64,000 bases of DNA from Rhododendron vialii (GCF_030253575.1 NC_080557.1:40035001-40099000), one strand, 5' to 3'. Positions 34,330 to 47,128 are shown, counted from the first letter of the stretch. The notes: generated by a model not told the origin, from the sequence alone. A program made the numbers and translations.

Positions 34330-36651
34330 ATGGAGAAATCTTGTTATGGGCGAGATGGCATTTACAGATCACTTCGACCTCCTCTGCCCTTACCCAAGGA
34401 CCCAAACCTCTCAATGGTCTCATTCCGGTGCTCCCATGTGCGAACACGGCACTACCAGCTACGAAAAAGAAGAAGCAGACATAGTCTGCTGTTGTTATCT
34501 TGTTATGGCAGAGATGGAATATACAGATCACCTCGCCCTCCTCTGCTCTTACCCAAAGACCCAAACCTCTCAGTGGTCTCATTCCTCTTCCGGAACTCCT
34601 CCTCTTACGCCGATAAACCCGCCCTAATCGACGCCGACTCAGGCCACACCCTCACCTTCTCCCAATTCAAATCCACCGTCGCCAAACTCTCCCACGCCTT
34701 CCTCCACCAATTGGGTATCAAGAAAAACGACGTCGTCCTCATCTTCTCCCCCAATTCAATCCAGTTCCCTATCTGTTTCTTCGCAATCATCGCAATAGGA
34801 GCTATTGCCACCACTGTTAACCCTGCGTACACGGTATCCGAGATTGCAAAACAAGTTAATGACTGTAAACCTAAGGTTATTATTACCGTTCCCGAGTTAT
34901 GGGATAAGGTAAAAGGGTTTGGATTGAATTATGTTATGATCGGTAGTGAGAAAAATTCTAACTTGATTGGTATTAACTCGAATTCTAAGGTTACATGGTT
35001 AATTGATTTGGTTAAGGATTCTGGGTCGGTGTCACTTCCTGTAACTGAAATTAAATCGAGCGATACCGCTGCTCTGTTGTATTCTTCAGGCACGACAGGG
35101 CTAAGTAAAGGGGTAGTTTTGACCCATAGGAATTTTGTGGCATCGGCTTTAATGGTTACAGCTGATCAAGAACTGGCTGGAGAGATGAACCTCTTGTTCT
35201 TATGCGTGTTGCCTATGTTCCATGTTTTCGGACTTGCTGTGATTATGTATGCCCGGCTGCAAAGGGGGGATGGGATTGTGTCAATGACGAAATTCGATTT
35301 GGAGATGTTTTTGAGGGCTGTGGAGAAGTATAGAGTGACACATTTATGGGTTGTGCCTCCAATTGTGCTGGCTCTGGCTAAGAATAATGTGGTGAGGAAG
35401 TACGATGTGTCATCGGTAAGGCAAATTGCGTGCGGTGCAGCGCCTTTGGGGAAGGATTCGATGGAAGAATGTGCGAAGAACTTTCCTCAGGCTGTAGTTA
35501 TTCAGGTACTTTTTGTCCTAAGATCTATTGGCAGTGTCGACTATGAAAAGATATGAATGTTTAACGTGGGCATGCCAAATTGCCAATGAACCAGATTTGG
35601 TCTGAATTCGACAGGTTCTAAGCCGAAAAAACTCAAATTTGATTCGAATCCGAAAATTTGAATCCATCATGTTTTTATGGGTAGAATGATGAAAATTTTA
35701 ATTAGTATTGACTTTTCCAATTTGCCCTACTTTATGTAGAAAAGAAAGAATGAAAGAGTAATATTGTACAACTTTTTATGTTTTCTTATCAAAATGAACA
35801 TTCATGGACATTCATAAAAGAAATGGACCAGCAATTTGGGACAGAGTGAATATATACAAATGATATTTTAGTATAAACACAATGGAGTACTTATTTTGGA
35901 ATCATCTCAATCTCAAGACCTACTATTTGCACATTTAAATGTTGAATTCGGATTTTATTGGATTGGATTTGGATTATTAGACTGGAGTTATCGGAATTTT
36001 TTGATCGGATCGAATCCGGTCAGTTGACAGGCCTAATTGAATGTGATGCTTATGAATGACTTTGCATGATTAATTTTTTTTTCTAGGTCTCCATTAAGAG
36101 TACTAGCAGTCAGGCCACACACATGTGTGCAATTTTCACAATTAAATTCCCACCTCCTTAAAAACAAAACCAACAGGAAAAAGCGCAAACAGAACAACAT
36201 TCTCTTCACATTTCTGTTGCGGGTGGGATCGAGTTAATCCCAACATTGGGAGTAGTTATAAGTTATGGCTATTTTTGAGAATCCAAAACGTGAGTCAACC
36301 CCACTTTTGAGTTCATACCAAAAGTTTCTCTCCCTTTATAAATAGAATAGTTGTATACTAGATAAAAATTTGAAAACGAGATTTAAGCCGACTATCTATG
36401 CATCATGTTTTTCTTTTTAATTCATATCTGCACAAAATTAAATACGTGAGTGAAAGAACTTAAAATTATCTACTGGGTTTCAAAATCATTCCATTTCAAC
36501 ATCTGTAGTTGTCATTACTTAAATTATTCTCGTAGCTTGAGCTATCAGTCCGTTACGAGAAAACAATGCTCATAAAGATACCAATGACTGTTTTTCTTGT
36601 TATTTAACTTCAGTTGTGGCCATATTTTGAATTTTTGGACGTGACACTATC

Positions 36652-36748
<97 letters not shown>

Positions 36749-39700
36749 CTCTAACCCTAGCTTTGGCCGTCGCCGCCTGGGGGAGGTGCGTCTTCTTCCC
36801 TCCTCCCCTAGGCCTTTTTCTCTTCCCTTTCCCTTTTCTTTCTCCCTCTCTCCCCTTTGTCTCCTTCATCGTCGTCGTTTTACTGCCGTTTTCACTGCCT
36901 TGGCTCTCATTTCCTTTCGGGTATCTCCGCACCACCCGCTGGTTTCTATCTTTGGGGGATTCCAGTATCAGTTTAACGGCGAGGGTGGTGTGTGGGTTCC
37001 AAAGATGATCTTGCTTTGACCCCGTTCGTTTTACTCCTGGGTATCTCAGATCAGCCTAACGACATGGGGTTTTAGCGACAGATGGTGGTCGTTGATGTAG
37101 ATGCAATGTGTGGCTGCGTCTGGTGCTTTCTTTCGGTGGTTTCGGCGCGCCGGATTTCACTGGAGCCTTGGATTTCTCGAGGGACATTGTGTTGGAGTTG
37201 GTGTGGTTCTTTTTCATCGGCCCAGGTGGGTTTTCAGGTGAAGGTTTCTCTTCTTAGTGGTGATTGGCGGTGGGATGGTGGCGGCTGTTCTGGGGATTGT
37301 TGGGGCTAGGTTTTTTTTTTTTTTTTTTGTTTTTTGTTGCAGGTTTTGAAGATGGAGGCTTGAGGTTGTGGGAGTGGGGCTACTGTGGTGTGGATCGGGC
37401 AGTGGTTCTGAGTTGGGTCGTGGTTGGTTGTGGTGGCGTGGCTGAAGTGGGGTGGTTGGGCCGTATGGTGGTGGTGGCTTGTTGCTGGTGAAGGGTGGTG
37501 ATAGAGGCTATGGGTGGGTTGCGGTGGGGCAGCCTGTTGTCGGGTGGTCGGGCCGTTCTTTGGGGTAGCAACAGGGGCTTGTTTCCCGGGCTCCGGAGAC
37601 TGTAGAAACTTTATATCCAACTCAAAACAAATTGGCAATGAGTGGAGAGGTCCCAGATATTATTAAATGATCACCCATTCCACTCCCAAGTAATGTGAGA
37701 TACCAATTGGCAATGAGTGGAAAGTTTCCAGATGTTATTATATGATCACCCATTCCACTCTCAAGTAATGTGGGATTTATTTCCTTAACAGAGACGGTGG
37801 TGGCAGCGGCCCGTCTCACTCCAAGTGGCTGCGGTTGGTGGTGAGTAGGGTTGCTATTTAGGCTGGCCCATGTTATCTATGGGCTGGTCTTTGGCTAGGC
37901 CTATGTTGTTTATGGGTTATGCCTTTTAGTTTTTGGGCTACGGTTTTGGTCTTTGAGCGTATCTGTTGTATTTGGTTAATGGGTTTCTTGTGGGTTTTAT
38001 TGATATATTTATACTTTTTCAGACCTGTTAGGTGTTCTGGGCTAGGCCCATTGGGTGCTTTCTCCGTTGGTTTCTTGCCAACTTGAGTTTGCTTTGTAAT
38101 CCTTTTTTCTTATCAATCAAATTTTTGCTTCGCTTTTCAAAAAAAATATTTTGAATTTTGGAATATTGCTTTGATTGGTTGTCCTAACTCATGAATGACT
38201 TTACTACTTGCTCATGCGATTTTTTTGAGCAGATTGGGATTGTCAATTGTGCCCTAATGTCGAAAGAACTCTTGATTTTAGGGCTATGGTATGACAGAAA
38301 CTTGTGGGATTGTCTCAATTGAGAATCCAAGGTTAGGTACTCGATATTCTGGTTCAGCGGGACTCCTTGTTCCAGGAGTGGAAAGTCAAATAGTTGGCGT
38401 AGATACTCTGAAGCCTCTTCCTCCTACACAACTGGGTGAAATATGGGTTCGGGGGCCTAACATGATGCAAGGTAAAGTATTGCTAAGTTTTGCAGTTTGA
38501 AAATTAATGTGCTCTTAATCAGAATTCAAATACCTCTATCTTTCAATAAAGAAGTAGACAAAACAGATATTGAAATTTAATATCTTGAAAGAGGCGTCAA
38601 TTTTGAGCGGATATTCAGATCTTGAAAGAGGCGTAAAGAGGCGTCAATTTTGAGCGGATATTCAGATTTTGAAAGAGGCGTCAATTTGGGATCCGGTTGT
38701 CAAAAGTTGGCTGATGATCAAGGGATCGTCGTGTTGGTTTGTGAGGATCTGGAGTTATAAGCTCTGCGAATCTAGGTCTCCTGATTATTGTCTCCGTTTG
38801 GGATAGTTAAACCCTCTTTAGTTGTATGTTTATCTCTTATCAATGAATTCCACATAGTCAAGAAGGAACAATACAGGGCCGGGCCAAAATATATGCTGAT
38901 GGTGTTTTGCCAAGGCTTATATTAATTTCTTCCAATTCCTTGCAACTGCCGTTTTGCTAGTACGCTCAAAGCGCATTTGCTTGCGTTTACATTCAAGAAA
39001 AGTTAGTTATTTCTTAAACTGCAATTTTCTAGGTTATTTCAACAACACAAAGGCCACCAAACTTACTATAGATGAGCAGGGTTGGATCCACACAGGAGAT
39101 CTTGGGTATTTCGATGAGGAAGGACAACTATTTATCATTGACCGACTTAAAGAGCTCATCAAGTGCAATGGCTTTCAGGTAACTCTTTTTTTTTACTACA
39201 ACTTAGACCATCTACAATGAGAATAATCAAAATCAATAACCAAAATGTGCCACGTCAGCATTTAATTATCCATTTAGTTCATAATGAAACTTAACAACCT
39301 CTACCTCCACATTGGTTATTTTTGCATCCCTAACCAAAAAAAACCCCACAATACACAATGCACTATATGTCCAATCGCAAACGAGTTCCAATCACGTATC
39401 CGACCACACCAAATTATTCGTCTCGATGAAACGATTCCAATGTAGGGTGTTTTTGAGTTTTTGAGTTTTGAGTTTGGTTATTGGGTTTGGTTATTGAGTT
39501 TTGATTATTGGAAAAAGTTGTTAAGTTTGGTTATGGAATGGTTGAAATTTGGTTATTTGCTAAAAAACTTGTAACTTTGCTTATTACAATGTGAGGTGTT
39601 TTTTGAGCATTATTGTTAAATTTGCTTATCTACACCTATTTGTTTATTACAATGGAGATGCTCTTACGCGTCATTCGGCCTTGGTAGTTTTCTTTTTAGT

Positions 39701-42641
39701 GGTATCTTTTATCGTCCTCTTCTAATTTGCAGATGGATCTACAGTAATTAGGTAGCATGGCTGATCAGTGCTTCCCATCTTGAGTGGGATTGTTCTTTTA
39801 TGATGTGCTGTATATTTAATAATTTACCCAAATTAAAAACTTCAAGGCCGGCGTAGTGAACAAAGACCGAAGCACAGATGGGCTTATGGGGGCCACAGCC
39901 TCCCTGTAATTCCAAATTTTCATAATTATCTGAGTATTTTTTTGTTTATATATCAAAAAAGACATTTTCAATTATGAATATTGTCAGAACACACACTTCA
40001 GATGGACAATGAGTTTCTCACTAATGTTTTAGTTATATTTATTGAGCAGAAAATTACAGAAAAAATTAGTTCTAACTCAATCACAATTGACTTTCGGATC
40101 TAAGGTGTTGTTAAATTATATTTTGATACATGCTTGAGATATAACGGGCATTGAGAAAATTTTATTTTTTCACGTTTTAATTGTTTTAGGTTTCTTAAGA
40201 TCACCTAAATATTGTGTTTGTTAGCTCCAAAAAGCCATTCCCTTTTGGTTGACAATTTTATAGACAAATCACACATTTATTTGTATCCCGTATTTATTGA
40301 GTATTGGGTATTATTTGGTCTTTTCAATATTTTATATTTTCAAACATCGAAATTTAAATTTTTTTTTGTTCATGCTGTGGCCGACCCTAGAAAATCCTGG
40401 TACTGAGCCTTTTTTTGCTTGTGTGTCCGTGTTTCTTTTTTCTTAAAAGTAGTATTTCCTTTCTTTACGTATGCAAGCATCAGATAGGGTTATACTCATT
40501 AGCTGGAATGAAATTGCAAGTACTACCAGTTCAACCCATAGGACAGGCATTGCGACCTAGAGTTGTAGCTCAAGCGGTCACGAGTGAAGTACTTAGGTGT
40601 TGATGTGTGAGGTCTCAGGCTCAAATCGATAGAACAACGTTGGCCTCCAGTAGCTCGTAGTAATCTTAACTCTACCAACATCCTATCGTTTGGCTCAAAA
40701 AAAAAAAAAAAAAACCACATGCATTGCATTGTGTAGTTATGTTTATATTTTATTACCTTTGGTTCCTTCATATGCCATTTTTCTTTTTCTAAGATGGAAA
40801 GGAATGTTGCGATTGGACTTTGGAGGGACATTTTTTCGTCAAATTACATGATCATGGTGTTGCACTCGAATCCTCTTGTAGTTCATCATGTTTTTATATT
40901 CACTTTATTTTTGCTAGATTGCACCAGCAGAACTCGAAGGGTTGCTCGTTTCTCACCCAGAAATACTTGATGCTGTCGTTTTTCCGTAAGCAAACATGCA
41001 AATTTTCTACAACTTTATAACACTTAACTCATAAAAATGTAACTTTTTAATCTGATACTTCTTCCTTTTAGGTTGCCCAATGCTAAAGCTGGTGAGGTCC
41101 CAGTTGCGAATGTTATCCGCTCTCCCACCAGTTCTCTTACAGAAGAAGATGTGCGTAAATTCATTGCAGACCAGGTAGGATTACACCACTAGATGATCAA
41201 TATGTCATATGCAGTAGATCACATGCCCAAGTCAAGTGGTGATCACTAGAGAGATTTCTTTTGTTTTGTTTTGTTTTTTTTTTTTTAAGAACAGTCAAGC
41301 AATTCATTTCAATATCCAAATACAAAAACTTACATCACAATAATAGGAATGAACCAAAACTACTGAACTTAAGACAGAAGCCATTGCGAAAGCAACATCC
41401 ATGGCTCTAGGACACCTTGTAAAAGCAAACCTACACTAGGTGTCGGCCGCATAAAGAATCTCATCCACGACTAAGTAGAAGAGGATCCAACGGGAACCCC
41501 AGCTCAAACCATGGTAGAATAGCCAGGATGCAATCATCAATCAAAAGCAAAAACCCAAACTTGCACATCTGGAATAACAAAACATCAACTTTATTACCTC
41601 ACCACTGGCCTCAATCTACCAGATATGGGAAACCAAGGAGGAGACGATCCAAACTAGGTACACCCACCACCAGTCGGGGACCCGATTGCCGCTCAGCAAC
41701 ACTTGAACCACACCAAGAATGGAGCCAAGAAAACCCTGGGAGAGAAGAGGGAACAGAGGAGGGGAGAGGGGAAGAGGAACCCCCCCCCCCCCCCCCCCCC
41801 CCAAACAACCTTCTTAAGGTTCTCTCACTAGAGAGAGATACCTATTGGCAACGAAATTTCTTTGGTAGGAGTAATTCACAAAATCTTGACAATTTGGTGA
41901 TCTTCCTCAATTGGTTAAAAAATAATGAAATGTTGGAATATGTGTGAAGGTAAAGCCCCACATTCCTCGGAAAGAAAAATTAGTGGCTCTAATACAAGGC
42001 TTGGTCTTTCGAGTGGGTATGAGTTCCAAGCAACGTGTGCTGGGCCTTTGGTGCTATTTTGGGCTCCTTGATTCTCTTGTGAGGTTTGAGCCTTTAGCGA
42101 GTGGGTTGGCAGACCTGCATGTATGCAAACCTCAGAGGCTCAATTTCCTAACATGAAATTGGCTGATACTATGATGAGAGAAGGCAGCATATGTATCACT
42201 AATGATTAAAAAAAAGGCAAATGTATCATCACAAGAGAAGTTGATTGTTGTAATGATTGCAAAATAGTAGGTTGTGTTTGCCTAAACATTTAGTTTTTGA
42301 GTACTCTTTGATTGAAAAGGTCCCGGCTAGGCCTTTTAAGTACACATAAAGATGGAATTCAAGTTCTCAATATTGTTTCTTACGATATATAACACGGACC
42401 GGGGAGAATTGAAGGCTGAATATTTTGGCCTCTATGTTGGCTACTATCATTCATCATTTACCTTTCTCAACTAAACATTTTAAAAATGTGTAGAGTAAGT
42501 ATATTTGTTATTCTTCTTCTTCTTCTACAGGTTGCATCTTTTAAAAGACTGCGTCGAGTAAAATTCGTGGACAGTGTTCCTAAAAATGCTGCAGGGAAAA
42601 TTCTTAGAAGAGTGCTCATTGAGGAAGTTCGGTCCAAGTAA
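34330..42641 (+). CDS. 4CLL7: 4CL-like acyl-CoA ligase copy D, 597 aa, duplicated N-terminus, no PTS1
   Basis: Exons: 34330-35505, 38282-38471, 39033-39178, 40918-40985, 41072-41174 and 42531-42641 (TAA); open throughout. Exon 1 is 153 nt longer than in B. Residues 4-32 ([13 protein letters not shown] onward) recur as residues 57-85, separated by 24 basic residues translated from duplicated 5'UTR. This 159-bp duplication kept the frame. The rest shows the family motifs: [10 protein letters not shown] from residue 252, [22 protein letters not shown] and [10 protein letters not shown]. Two residues are lost before the P-loop domain, and SGAAPLG reads CGAAPLG. The protein stops at RSK because AAG is followed by TAA, so the PTS1 tripeptide is lost and the enzyme would probably be cytosolic. 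It may be a young neofunctionalised gene or one in early decay. Confidence 0.85.
36654..36748. repeat. (CT)n microsatellite
   Basis: Over 40 CT units lie near the 5' end of the retroposon in intron 1 of copy D. The Arg-Glu repeat frame on the other strand is an artefact. Confidence 0.95.
37601..37790. mobile_element. Solo LTR of the TRIM family
   Basis: It starts TGTAGAAACTTTATATCC and ends CCTTAACA, like the three LTRs in copy C, and is flanked by a perfect 5-bp duplication GAGAC (37596-37600 and 37791-37795). It is 190 bp rather than 116 because a segment starting CCAATTGGCAATGAGTGG is duplicated inside. It is inserted into the retroposon of copy D, so it is younger than that element. Confidence 0.88.
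38579..38690. repeat. Short tandem repeats in intron 2 of copy D
   Basis: Three repeats of a roughly 50-bp unit built on GAAAGAGGCGTCAATTTTG then GAGCGGATATTCAGAT. The single ancestral unit is visible in intron 2 of C (near 24603) and F (near 62210). Confidence 0.75.
39206..39663. mobile_element. Tourist-like MITE in intron 3 of copy D, 458 bp
   Basis: The ends are GACCATCTACAATGAGAATAA and, from the right, GAGCATCTCCATTGTAATAA, flanked by TTA (39203-39205 and 39664-39666). Copy C shows the empty site TTTACGCATCATTCGG after its exon 3. A TTA/TAA duplication and this terminus type fit PIF/Harbinger MITEs. Confidence 0.82.
40555..40718 (+). mobile_element. tRNA-derived SINE in intron 3 of copy D
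   Basis: The paralogous counterpart of the SINE in copy C, with TAGCTCAAGCGGTCACG and GGCTCAAATCG boxes and an 18-A tail. The flanks AGGCATTGCG (40545-40554) and ATGCATTGCA (40719-40728) are the diverged target duplication. Confidence 0.85.
41262..41821 (-). mobile_element. Non-LTR retroposon fragment in intron 5 of copy D
   Basis: Copy C reads AGAGAGATTTCTTTGGTAGG straight through, while copy D is interrupted here. On the minus strand the insert begins at a G-run (C24 at 41780-41803), continues with 3'UTR-like sequence and ends in poly(A) (T-run at 41277-41286 on the + strand). Flanking TCACTAGAGAGA or ATTTCTTT repeats may be the duplication, with some filler on the right. The open frames inside are low-complexity. 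Confidence 0.6.
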
Positions 42642-42997
42642 TGAAATCCTTCAATAATGTCTGAAACAAAGAACATTGTTCAACTGTATGCTGTGGTTGC
42701 TTGTTGGGATCCCCACGGTCTTTAAAAATCCAAGTTTCACCTGTTTTGTTCAAAGATTGGTGTATAAGATTGTACTATAACTCTCCAGTATACTTTTATT
42801 GAAGTTTGTGACCGATAATTTGCCCTTTAGATGTCTTGTATTTATGCCTGTGAATGTGTGATATATGGGGTATCCGCAAACAATGGCTCAAACATGAAAA
42901 AGGATATAGTATGACGGGGGAACACAATAAAAAATCAATTTTGGCTTTTCATATGAATATATTATCCGCAAAAAATGGCCCGAACAAACCTCTCAAT
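42642..42997 (+). other. Short spacer between copies D and E
   Basis: Only about 355 bp separate the stop of D from the first recognisable codons of E, compared with 4-10 kb elsewhere. It holds the 3' flank of D and then a junction at ACCTCTCAATGG (42989-42999), where the sequence jumps into exon 1. The promoter, 5'UTR and start codon of E were lost at this junction, so E probably arose or was trimmed by an illegitimate exchange at this short homology. Confidence 0.6.
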
Positions 42998-44307
42998 GGC
43001 CGAGATGGAATATACAGATCACCTCGCCCTCCTCTGCTCATACCCAAAGACCCAAACCTCTCAATGGTCTCATTCCTCTTCCGGAACACCTCCTCTTACG
43101 CCGATAGACCCACCCTCATCGATGCCGACTCCGGCCAAACCCTCACCTTCTCCCAATTCAAATCCACCGTCGCCTAACTCTCCCACGCCTTCCTCCACCA
43201 ACTGGGTATCAAGAAAAACGACGTTGTCCTCATCTTCTCCCCCAATTCAATCCAGTTCCCTATCTGTTTCTTTGCAATCATCGCAATAGGAGCTATTGCC
43301 ACCACTGTAAACCCTGCGTATACGGTGTTGGAGATTGCAAAACAAGTCAATGACTGTAAACCAAAGGTTATTATTACCGTTTCCGTGTTATGGGATAAGG
43401 TCAAAAGGGTTTGGGTTGAATTATGTTATGATCGGTAGTGAGAAAAATTCTAACTTGATTAGTATTAACTCGAATTCGAAGGTTTCATGGTTAATTGATT
43501 TGGTTAAGGATTCTGAGTCGGCGTCGGATTTACTTCCTGTGGCTGAAATTAAATCGACCGATGCCGCTGCTCTTTTGTATTCTTCGGGCACGACAGGGTT
43601 AAGTAAAGGGGTAGTTTTGACCCATAGGAATTTTGTGGTATCGGCTTTAATGGTTATTGCTGATCAAGATATGGCGGGGGAGATGAACCTCTTGTTCTTA
43701 TGCGTGTTGCCTATGTTTCATGTTTTCGGACTTGCTGTGATTATTTATGCCCGGCTTGCAGAGGGGGGATGGGATTGTGTCAGTGGCGAAATTCGATTTG
43801 GAGATGTTTTTGAGGGCTGTGGAGAAGTATAGAGTGACATATTTATGGGTTGTGTCTCCAATTGTGCTGGTTCTGGCTAAGAATAGTGTGGTGAGGAAAT
43901 ACGATGTGTCGTCGGTGAGGCAAATCGCATCCGCTGTAGCACCTTTGGGGAAGGATTCGATGGAAGAATGTGCGAAGAATTTCCCTCAGGCTGTAGTTAT
44001 TCAGGTACTTTTTGTTCGAAGATGAATACAATTGGCAATGTCGAATATGAGAAGATAAGCATGTTTAATGTAGGCATGCAAATGGACTGGATTTGGTCCG
44101 TATCCAGCAGGGTCTCTGAAGCCAAAATTGCTCAAATCTGGTCCAAATCTAAAATTTCAGATATCTGATTCAAAAAACTGAATCTGATACGAATTATATT
44201 AATATATACTAATGATATTGTAGTCTAAGCCCCATGGAGTACTCATTTTGGAATCATCTCATTCTCAAGATCTATTATTTGTACATTTAAATGTCAAATT
44301 CGGATTT

Positions 44308-44508
44308 GGAAAATGATTTGCATATTCTCCTTTTGTCCAAGTGCACTATATTTTTTTATCTTCATTCATGTAGAATTACAAAACTATCCTTCATACATTT
44401 TTTCCTTCACAAATGAAAAGAAAATCATGTAATTTCACATCACTACAAAAAGAAAAAAAAAGAAAAAGAGTGCACTTAGACTAAGGAGGAGGGTGAAAAT
44501 CAATTTTC
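44308..44508. mobile_element. Mutator-type MITE in intron 1 of copy E, 201 bp
   Basis: Inverted ends GAAAATGATTTGCATATTCT and, from the right, GAAAATTGATTTTCACCCTC, with inner TGCACT motifs. The flanks TTCGGATTT (44299-44307) and TTCAGATTT (44509-44517) are a 9-bp duplication with one difference. Copy D lacks the insert at the matching site (ATTCGGATTTTATTGG). Confidence 0.75.
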
Positions 44509-46339
44509 TTCAGATTTTTTTGTAATGGATTCAGATTAGATTGGAATTATCGAAATTTTTTATCGGATTGAATCCGATTCATTGACAGACCTAGTTTAAT
44601 GTGGTGCTTATGAATGATTGTACATGATAAACCTTGTTCTACGTCTCCATTAAGAGTATGTACAAGCGCTTGAGGCTCACGTAATGCGTGTGGAAGTGGT
44701 AAAGAAGAAAATATGCAATTAATTATTTCAGTTAATAGGCAGATACTAAGATTGAAGTTGAAACAAAAATACAATTAACACTCTTCAGATTTGACCCAAG
44801 AATGAAAAGTAGAAATATGAAAATCTTATGTCTTTGGAAGGATCATCCAACTAAAGCATGAATCAAGTGATCAATCGAAACCGTTTGTCGGGATGCGGGT
44901 AACTGCTTTAGGCTTTTGATATTCCATTTTTACCCTTTTCGAATGCTGGAATTGAAGTTAGAATATGTGGATCTGAGTAACTGTTAGGGATTTTTAAGGA
45001 AATAAAAAAATGTGAGCCAGCCTCAAGGAAAGTCCATACCAAGTGGTGCTCTCCCTTTATAGATAGAAGAAGATAGAATATATACTACTGGATATTAATT
45101 TGAAAACAAGATTTGAGTTAGCTATGCAGCATGTTTTTTTCTTTTAATTCGTATCCGACACAAAATTGCATATCTAAGTGAAAGAACTTAGATTTATCTA
45201 CTAGTTTTCAAAATCATTCCATTTCAGCGTCTGTCATTATCATTGCTTAAATTATTCTCGCAGCTTGAGCTATAAGTCCGTTATGAGAAAACAATGCTCA
45301 TAACGATATCAATGAATGTTTTTCTTGTTATTTAACTTCAGTAAAAAGAGGTGGCCATATTTTGAATTTGAATATAATCAAGAATTCAAGTTTTTGTCTT
45401 GTTTTTTTTTTTTTTATTCATGTTAAACGTAATTATAATAGGATTGCCCATTTTGAAGGCAAAAAATGCCCTATTAGATGCTAGGAAGGCATACTGGAGG
45501 GGCAACTACCCCCAATGGCTCTTTGACCTAGCACTTGAAGATTTTAGGGCCCTTGGCCCACTATGAAGTTCGCAATAAAACATTCTCTGTTTCCGGGAAA
45601 AAAGTACTCCTACATAATTGGAATTTGGAATATTGCATTGATTGGTTGTTGTGAATGACTTTATTACTTGCTCATGCGATTTTCTGTGAGCGGATTGGGA
45701 TTGTCAATTGTGCTTTCTAATGTCGAAACAACTCTTGATTTTAGGGCCTTGGTATGACAGAAAGTTGTGGGATTGTCTCAATTGAGAATCCAAGGTTAGG
45801 TACTCGACATTCTGGTTCAGTAGGACTCCTTGTTCCCGGAGTCGAAAGTCAAATAATTGATGTAGATACTCGGAAGCCTCTTCCTCCTAAACAGTTGGGT
45901 GAAATATGGGTTCGGGGAGCTAACATGATGCAAGGTAAAGCATTGCTAAGTTTTGCAGTTCCGTAATTAATGTACTCTTAATAAGAATTCAAATATCTCT
46001 ATCTTTCAATGAAGAACTAGACAAAATAGATATTGAAATTTAATATCTTAAAAGAGGCATCAATTTTAAGCAGATATTCAGATCCTTAATTAGTTTTACG
46101 ATGTATGTCAAGAGGAACAATACAAGTCCAAAATATGGTGATGGTGTTTTGCCAAGGGTTACATTTAATTTTTTCCAATTCCTTGCAACTATAATTTTAC
46201 AAGTTATTTCAACAATCCAGAGGCCACCAAACTTACTATAGATGAACAGAGATGGGTCCATACAGGAGATCTTGGGTATTTTGATGAGGATGGACAACTA
46301 TTTATAATTGACCGACTTAAAGAGCTCATCAAGTGCAAC

Positions 46340-46980
46340 CAATGTTCTGAATACCGTATCGGCCAAGGTACCGATTTTCCTACTGGTACGGTACGTACCG
46401 GTACCGGTCAGATACCGGGTACCGTTTCGAATTTACCGCAACTACAATATATATAATAATTATATATAATTATAATTCAAAAAAATCTCCCATACTATGC
46501 AATTCATCATAAAATACCTATGTGTTTGCATCTTATCCCACATTGCCTAGTTACAAAACTCTTTTCCATCTTAAATGACTTTGCACACTATGGGATGTGG
46601 TCGAAGGCAATTTGGAAAAACTGATTTGAAAACCAATTAACGATTTGAACCTCGCGCACGTACTATGGTTAAGCCCACGTTTTGCCAAAATTCTGAAAAA
46701 CTTTTTTTATTTTTTTTGGGGTTAAGATAACCCCAAAAAAATATTCTGAAACGTTTTTTTTTTTACCAGAAAATGATTAAATGACAGTAAAAAAAAAAAT
46801 GCTCTGCAAAATCTCGACAGGAATTTTCGGTACGCCGATACCGGCCGGTATTTTCCGAGATGACCGGCACCAGGTAGTAACGACCGGTATTTGGTCCAAA
46901 ACGGTATTGGGGGGTTAAGGTACCGGTTTCTCTCAAATCCGGTACGTACCGGCCGATACGTTACGGAATTGATAACATTG
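46340..46980. mobile_element. hAT-like non-autonomous element inside exon 3 of copy E, 641 bp
   Basis: Inverted ends CAATGTTCTGAATACC and, from the right, CAATGTTATCAATTCC. The 8-bp flanks AGTGCAAC (46332-46339) and ATTGCAAC (46981-46988) differ at one base, the size typical of hAT. The interior is rich in GGTACCGG palindromes. It splits the exon 3 codons for KCNGFQ and would destroy the protein. Confidence 0.88.
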
Positions 46981-47128
46981 ATTGCAACGGCTTTCAGGTA
47001 ACTCTTTTTTTTTTTTTTTTTTTACAAGTTACGCTTCATTAGGCATTGGTAGTTTTCTTTTCTAGTGCTATCAAATATCTTTTATCGTTTCCGTCTAATT
47101 TGCAGAAGGACCTACCGTAATTGGAAGC

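Larger units (their letters stand above)
36636..38146 (+). mobile_element. Non-LTR retroposon insertion in intron 1 of copy D
   Basis: A 1.5-kb insertion is flanked by a 13-bp duplication TATTTTGAATTTT (36623-36635 and 38147-38159) and ends in an A-run after TTGCTTCGCTTTTC. The start has a CT-rich, GC-rich 5'UTR-like stretch (CTAACCCTAGC and GCCGTCGCCGCC). Copies C, E and F lack it. The features fit target-primed retroposition of an internally deleted LINE or a transcript. No reverse-transcriptase frame is left, and the source is not identified. Confidence 0.65.

Noticed and set aside
36600..36935. 111-codon minus-strand frame rich in Arg-Glu
   Set aside because: It is the (CT)n microsatellite read on the other strand.
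41611..41808. Gly-rich and Pro-rich frames around 41760-41810
   Set aside because: Products of a C24 run inside a retroposon fragment.
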